A stretch of DNA of 26,405 nt from Burkholderiales bacterium UBA2459 (lineage in GTDB: Bacteria; Pseudomonadota; Gammaproteobacteria; Burkholderiales; Burkholderiaceae_E): assembly GCA_002342365.1 (NCBI GenBank), contig DDPV01000001.1, positions 1 through 26,405 of the forward strand, written 5' to 3'. Every line of letters starts with the position of its first letter. Positions within the stretch are counted from its first letter, which is position 1. Under the pieces are notes generated by a model. That model was given only the letters and a program-made list of their open reading frames with translations. It was not told where the DNA came from and did no database searches. Of this stretch, positions 22,335 through 26,405 are shown in pieces. Made by a program: the position numbers and the translations under genes.

Positions 22335-23390
22335 ATGATAAGTCTTGAACCTCGATTCGGTCGATTCGTGTTCAATCGGCGCAAGTTCATGGGCCAGGCT
22401 TTGCTGCTTATGCTTGCATTGTCCACGAGCCTTCAGCCTGCGCGTGCGCAAGTACCGGCACCTGCGCAGCCCGCGCCTGCGTGGCCTGCCAAGGCGATCA
22501 AGCTGGTTGTGCCCTATCCACCGGGCGGTCCGCTCGATCAAATCGCCCGAGCGCTTGCCGAACGCATGCGCGAGTCGCTGAACCAGCCTTTGATCGTCGA
22601 GAATCGGGCCGGAGCTGGCGGAAACATCGGCGCAGACCATGTGGCAAAGTCGCAAGGCGACGGCTACACCCTTTTGATCGGTGCGGTTGCGACCCACGCG
22701 ATCAATCCCTTTCTTTACGCGCGAATGCCCTACGACGCCAATCGCGATTTTGTCCCGGTCGGCTTGATCGCGGTTGTTCCAAATGTTCTGGTGATGACTG
22801 AAGAAACCGCGCAGCGACTCAGGGTGAGCAGCCTTGGCGATGTCGTCGCCTATGCCCGAAAGTATCCCGGCAAACTCAACTACGCTTCGGGCGGCAACGG
22901 CAGTGCCGGGCATTTGGCTGCCGAATTGTTCAAGTCCGTGGCTGGATTGAGCATGGTGCACATTCCCTATGCGGGAGCGGCTCCAGCCCAACTCGGACTG
23001 CTCTCAGGCCAAACCGATCTCATGTTTGATAACCTCGCTTCAGCCGCAGGACAAATCCAGGCTGGCAAGCTGAAAGCTTTTGCGGTAACGACCGCGCAAC
23101 GCAGCAGTCAACTAGCGGGTGTGCCCACCGTGGCCGAGAGCGGCTATCCCGGCTTTGACATCAGTACTTGGTTCGGCCTCATGGCTCCGGCCGGCACCCC
23201 AGAGTCGGTGGTCAAGACCCTTCACGGCGCGATGAGCCAAGCACTTGATGCAAAGGACTTGCGCGATCGCCTGGCGCGAATGAAGGCCGACCCGATGCCT
23301 TTGAGCCCGGAAGCCTTCCGGCAATTCATTTTGCAAGAGCAAAAAAAGTATGAGCCTTTGGTCAAGGCCTCTGGCGCGCGCGTCGATTAG
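22335..23390 (+). CDS. tctC: Bug family tripartite tricarboxylate transporter substrate-binding protein
   Basis: A 351-residue periplasmic binding protein of the TctC/Bug family, which captures carboxylates or related acids for a TctAB permease. The N-terminus has a twin-arginine-like signal (N-R-R-K-F-M, Arg15-Arg16), a hydrophobic core and a likely cleavage after A-R-A38. Mature-domain blocks typical of Bug proteins follow: KLVVPYPPGGPLDQIAR, VENRAGAGGNIGADHVAKS, DGYTLLIG, YPGKLNYASGGNGSAGHL and MFDNLASA. ATG 22335 has AAGG 8 nt upstream. Unlike the many orphan Bug genes of Burkholderiales, this one is followed by tctB and tctA, so it is probably the cognate receptor. Asp/Glu positions alone do not tell the ligand. 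Confidence 0.93.
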   Translation: MISLEPRFGRFVFNRRKFMGQALLLMLALSTSLQPARAQVPAPAQPAPAWPAKAIKLVVPYPPGGPLDQIARALAERMRESLNQPLIVENRAGAGGNIGADHVAKSQGDGYTLLIGAVATHAINPFLYARMPYDANRDFVPVGLIAVVPNVLVMTEETAQRLRVSSLGDVVAYARKYPGKLNYASGGNGSAGHLAAELFKSVAGLSMVHIPYAGAAPAQLGLLSGQTDLMFDNLASAAGQIQAGKLKAFAVTTAQRSSQLAGVPTVAESGYPGFDISTWFGLMAPAGTPESVVKTLHGAMSQALDAKDLRDRLARMKADPMPLSPEAFRQFILQEQKKYEPLVKASGARVD

Positions 23391-23431
23391 TCCGTTAGCT
23401 AAACGATAACGAGGTCACAGCCGAGTCGAAG

Positions 23432-23519
23432 TGCCGCTGCCGATCGCAGGCGTCTTGGGTTGCCGCTCCCGATTGCGCTCGCCTTGAGGTTGCCGCTCCC
23501 CATCACGCCCGTCTAGGGT
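23432..23519. repeat. 29-30-bp imperfect tandem repeat, 3 copies
   Basis: Units at 23432-23460 (29 bp), 23461-23490 (30 bp) and 23491-23519 (29 bp) each start TGCCGCT and end near CTTGGGT or CTAGGGT, with a variable middle. They fill much of the 258-nt gap between tctC and tctB, which is unusually long for this operon. Confidence 0.75.
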
Positions 23520-23532
23520 TTACACGCGCCGG

Positions 23533-23562
23533 TTGGCGTTGACCGACTTGCTGGGCTATGCT
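23533..23562 (+). promoter_or_regulatory. weak promoter candidate upstream of tctB
   Basis: TTGGCG (23533-23538) and TATGCT (23557-23562) are 18 nt apart, each matching four of six consensus bases, about 85 nt before the tctB start. It would give tctBA expression independent of tctC. Weak evidence. Confidence 0.2.
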
Positions 23563-23648
23563 TCGCAGGCTCAGTCTTTTGGGCTAGGCTTGGCTGTGAA
23601 AAAAAGTAAAGACGCGGCAGCAGCGCGTGATCGAACGGAGACCTCAGC

Positions 23649-24110
23649 ATGAAGATCAAGAATTACCGCGATTTTTGGGCGGGCATTTTATTCATGGCCT
23701 TCGGGCTTGCCTTCATCGTCTTTGCTCGCGACTACAACATGGGGACCGCGGCGAAAATGGGGCCCGCTTATTTCCCCACCGTGCTGGGCGGACTCCTGAG
23801 CGTGCTTGGCGCTGCGATCACCATCCTTGGTTTAGGGAAAACTGACAAACCGGTTGAGGTTGATCCCACAGGCTGGCGCGAAGTCATCACCATTTTGTTG
23901 GCAGTCACCGCCTTTGCAGCGAGCCTCCCCTACTTGGGCATTGTGGTGGCGATTGTTTTGTTGATTTGGCTTGCGGCGCCTGCGAGCTACGAATTCAAAG
24001 TTCGCGACACCTTGATCGCGACCCTTGTCTTGCTACTGCTCTCCTACGTGGTGTTTGTGAAGGGACTCGAACTTCAGTTTCCCTTCCTGCCCAAGTTTCT
24101 CGACCGATAG
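23649..24110 (+). CDS. tctB: tripartite tricarboxylate transporter small membrane subunit TctB
   Basis: A 153-residue inner-membrane protein with four hydrophobic segments: FWAGILFMAFGLAFIVFA, the PAYFPTVLGGLLSVLGAAITILG block, ITILLAVTAFAASLPYLGIVVAIVLLIW, and TLIATLVLLLLSYVVFV. This is the standard TctB layout and length (about 150). The DYNMGTAAKMGPAYFP stretch after the first helix is a family hallmark. It works with the large TctA subunit in secondary uptake of the ligand bound by TctC. GGAG lies 8 nt before ATG 23649. tctA starts 82 nt downstream on the same strand. Confidence 0.92.
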   Translation: MKIKNYRDFWAGILFMAFGLAFIVFARDYNMGTAAKMGPAYFPTVLGGLLSVLGAAITILGLGKTDKPVEVDPTGWREVITILLAVTAFAASLPYLGIVVAIVLLIWLAAPASYEFKVRDTLIATLVLLLLSYVVFVKGLELQFPFLPKFLDR

Positions 24111-24192
24111 ACCGAATCCGCCGATGATCCCGCCTGTCTAAGGCTGAACATCGCAACGCACAACAGCAACCAGCGAACGGCCATAAAGAACC

Positions 24193-25701
24193 ATGGATAC
24201 ATTACTCAGCAACTTGGCGCTTGGCTTTTCAGCAGCGGCAACCGCGCAAAACTTGTTGTATTGCTTTATTGGCGTAACACTTGGAACACTCATTGGTGTT
24301 TTGCCCGGGATCGGCCCCCTGGCAACCATTGCCATGCTTTTGCCTGCCACCTACAAGATGACCGATCCAACCTCTGCGCTGATCATGTTGTCTGGCATTT
24401 ACTACGGCGCGCAGTATGGCGGCTCGACAACCGCGATTCTGGTCAATCTTCCCGGCGAATCCTCATCGGTTGTAACCACCCTGGATGGCTACCAAATGGC
24501 TCGGGCTGGACGTGCGGGTCCGGCGCTGGCGATCGCGGCGATCGGTTCATTTTTTGCGGGCACGGTTGCCACCTTCATGATTGCGGCATTTGCTCCACCG
24601 CTTGCTGAACTCGCCTTCAAATTCGGTCCGGCAGAGTATTTTTCACTGATGGTGCTGGGTTTGATTGCAGCGGTGGTGCTCGCGCATGGTTCAATTCTTA
24701 AAGCGCTCGCCATGGTTGTCCTGGGCTTGCTCCTGGGCATGATCGGTACCGACGTCAACTCGGGTGTTGCCCGCTTTTCCTTTGATATACCCGAGCTTTC
24801 AGACGGTATTGAATTTGTTGCAGTCGCCATGGGCATGTTTGGTTTTGCCGAGATTATTCTCAACCTCGAGCAACGCGAAAACCGCGAGGTATTCACAAGC
24901 AAAGTGGGCGGATTGATGCCAAGCGCATCGGAGTTTAAACAAAGCCTGATGCCGATGATCCGAGGCACGGCGTTGGGCTCATTTCTTGGCATTCTTCCCG
25001 GCGGCGGTGCGGTTCTGTCGTCGTTTTCAGCCTATGCACTCGAGAAAAAGATCAGTAAAACCCCAGAGCGCTTTGGAAAGGGCGCCATCGAAGGCGTGGC
25101 GGGTCCTGAGTCTGCCAACAATGCAGGCGCGCAAACCTCGTTTATCCCGATGCTCACGCTTGGAATTCCGACCACCCCGGTGATGGCCTTGATGGTTGCG
25201 GCCATGATGATTCACAACATCCAGCCAGGCCCTCAAGTCATGACCAGCAACCCGACCTTGTTTTGGGGCCTGATTGCTTCGATGTGGGTTGGTAATTTAA
25301 TGCTTGTGATCCTGAATCTTCCCCTTATCGGCCTTTGGATCAAACTGCTCTCGGTGCCGTATCGCGTGCTCTTTCCAGCGATTTTGTTGTTCTGCTGTAT
25401 CGGTGCCTATTCGATCAATAACAATGTGTTTGATGTGTTCATGACCATTCCCTTTGCCATTTTGGGATACCTCTTTAAAAAGTTTGATTGCGAACCAGCG
25501 CCACTGCTGCTCGGTTTTGTTCTCGGCAAATTGATGGAAGAGTACCTTCGACGGGCACTGACCATTTCGCGCGGGGACCCAACCGTGTTCTTCACGCGTC
25601 CTTTGTCAGCCACCTTGCTCACCATAGCCGCAGTCTTGCTTGTGTTGGTGTTTCTGCCAGCGCTTTCGAAAAAGCGCGAAGAAGCCTTCAGAGAGGATTG
25701 A
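24193..25701 (+). CDS. tctA: tripartite tricarboxylate transporter large permease TctA
   Basis: A 502-residue permease with about 11-12 hydrophobic segments, the transport channel of the TctABC system, driven by an ion gradient. Recognisable TctA blocks: IGVTLGTLIGVLPGIGPLATIAMLLP, YGAQYGGSTTAILVNLPGE, RGTALGSFLGILPGGGAVLSSF (the repeat of the first motif in the second half), and GPESANNAGAQTSFIPMLTLGIP. The length is right for the family. ATG 24193 has only a poor ribosome site (AAGAA). The TGA stop lies two bases before the downstream HAD-family start, so the two genes are co-translated. Confidence 0.95.
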   Translation: MDTLLSNLALGFSAAATAQNLLYCFIGVTLGTLIGVLPGIGPLATIAMLLPATYKMTDPTSALIMLSGIYYGAQYGGSTTAILVNLPGESSSVVTTLDGYQMARAGRAGPALAIAAIGSFFAGTVATFMIAAFAPPLAELAFKFGPAEYFSLMVLGLIAAVVLAHGSILKALAMVVLGLLLGMIGTDVNSGVARFSFDIPELSDGIEFVAVAMGMFGFAEIILNLEQRENREVFTSKVGGLMPSASEFKQSLMPMIRGTALGSFLGILPGGGAVLSSFSAYALEKKISKTPERFGKGAIEGVAGPESANNAGAQTSFIPMLTLGIPTTPVMALMVAAMMIHNIQPGPQVMTSNPTLFWGLIASMWVGNLMLVILNLPLIGLWIKLLSVPYRVLFPAILLFCCIGAYSINNNVFDVFMTIPFAILGYLFKKFDCEPAPLLLGFVLGKLMEEYLRRALTISRGDPTVFFTRPLSATLLTIAAVLLVLVFLPALSKKREEAFRED

Positions 25702-25703
25702 CG

Positions 25704-26402
25704 ATGGTTCTTCCGAAGGTCGCTGCCTTCGATGTCTTTGGCACGGTCGTCGACTGGCATGGCAGTATTTGCGAAGCGGTTGAAGCACTCAAGCTTGATG
25801 TGTCACCCAGCGAATTTGCCCTTGCCTGGCGCAGTCTTTATCAACCCGCGATGGCCCGGGTGAGACAGGGCGAGGTGGGATGGACCTCGATCGATGTGTT
25901 GCATCGTCAGAATCTGGATCAAGTCTTAGATCGATTCAAAATCGAGCACCTTAGCGCAGCGCAAAAGCATGCGCTCAACCAGGTTTGGCATCGACTCAAA
26001 CCTTGGCCGGATGCGGTTGAAGGCCTGCAACGATTGCGCAAGGGAATGATGATTTGCACCCTTTCAAACGGCAATCTCGCCTTGCTGGCCCATATGGCCA
26101 AATCAGCAGGCCTTCCCTGGGATCTGATTTTATCGGCCGAAAACTACCGGCACTACAAACCCGACCCGAAAAGCTATCAGGGTCTGTGTGAGACTTGGGA
26201 CATCGATGGTGCGTCCTTGCTATTCGTCGCAGCCCACAAAGATGATCTGGATGCCGCGTATGCGGCGACCGGCTGTAAGACAGCTTACATCGTGAGACCT
26301 CGAGAGTTTGGCCCGGTGCAACGCGTTGACTTGGGACAAGAGGCGCGCTTCACTTATCATGCCGAGGGCTTTATCGATTTAGCTCAGCAACTTGGCCTTT
26401 AG
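25704..26402 (+). CDS. haloacid dehalogenase type II-like HAD hydrolase
   Basis: A 232-residue HAD-superfamily enzyme of the L-2-haloacid dehalogenase type. Residues lining up with the known enzyme include nucleophile Asp10 (AFDVFGT), Thr14, Arg43 in AWRSLY, Ser121-Asn122 (TLSNGN), Lys152 (YKPDPKSY) and Tyr158, and the acidic motif near Asp181. However, the usual SSN..D segment reads AAHKDD (176-181), so the Ser and Asn positions are Ala and His, as in many uncharacterised 'type II' homologues. Real dehalogenase activity is thus uncertain; hydrolysis of another small 2-substituted acid or a phosphate ester is possible. ATG 25704 follows the tctA stop by 2 nt with GAGG 8 nt upstream. The gene ends 3 bases before the window ends. 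Confidence 0.88.
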   Translation: MVLPKVAAFDVFGTVVDWHGSICEAVEALKLDVSPSEFALAWRSLYQPAMARVRQGEVGWTSIDVLHRQNLDQVLDRFKIEHLSAAQKHALNQVWHRLKPWPDAVEGLQRLRKGMMICTLSNGNLALLAHMAKSAGLPWDLILSAENYRHYKPDPKSYQGLCETWDIDGASLLFVAAHKDDLDAAYAATGCKTAYIVRPREFGPVQRVDLGQEARFTYHAEGFIDLAQQLGL

Positions 26403-26405
26403 CCG

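Noticed and set aside
22206..22991. 261-codon open frame on the minus strand
   Set aside because: Most of it lies antisense to tctC, has no recognisable domain and is an artefact of the GC-rich reverse frame; only its last 22 codons fall outside tctC and are discussed separately.
25488..25703. Upstream extension of the HAD-family gene into tctA
   Set aside because: The extra 72 codons are tctA read in another frame; ATG 25704 has GAGG at proper spacing and begins the HAD motif directly.

Overview
This window looks like a chromosomal segment of a betaproteobacterium, most likely Burkholderiales. That is inferred from the protein families: an OmpR very close to the proteobacterial type, a Bug/TctC binding protein with its own TctBA partners, the pepA-holC-valS operon divergent from lptF-lptG, AzlCD, and a thiolase. 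It is moderately GC-rich throughout. I see no phage, transposase, CRISPR array, tRNA or rRNA. Most of the window is housekeeping or ordinary accessory metabolism.

Layout, left to right. 1-2458 (+): 3' part of an MFS transporter gene, then a cytosolic type I sulfatase. 2468-3703 (-): a thiolase, convergent with the sulfatase and divergent from ompR (3930-4712, +), which has no envZ beside it. 4737-7725 (-): a diiron-like PF10118 protein, azlC, azlD and a ferredoxin-NADP reductase (fpr), all one way. 8067-9620 (+): a Baeyer-Villiger-type flavin monooxygenase. 9621-10062: a convergent gap holding a candidate minus-strand small RNA with promoter and intrinsic terminator. 10063-12329 (-): lptF and lptG, overlapping by GTGA. 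12517-17605 (+): pepA-holC-valS, each pair overlapping by 4 nt. 17822-18259 (+): a SWIB-domain protein with a Lys/Ala tail. 18473-22085 (-): alaS-tusA-like-SDR, three tightly overlapping genes behind a structured leader with an intrinsic terminator. 22335-26402 (+): a tripartite tricarboxylate transporter (tctC, tctB, tctA) followed by a type II haloacid dehalogenase-like hydrolase.

Functional links. LptFG moves LPS out of the inner membrane. PepA, HolC and ValS serve peptide turnover, replication and translation. AlaRS is co-transcribed with a TusA-like sulfur carrier and an SDR. The TctCBA-HAD set looks like an uptake-and-processing unit for an organic acid. The AzlCD pair would export branched-chain amino acids.

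The least ordinary features are non-coding: (1) the candidate ~230-nt RNA at 9671-9904; (2) the terminator and folded region upstream of alaS; (3) at least four families of short imperfect tandem repeats (18, 18, 25 and ~29-30 bp), each in an intergenic gap; and (4) a nearly T-free 82-nt leader upstream of the PF10118 gene. I did not find a clearly new multigene system.
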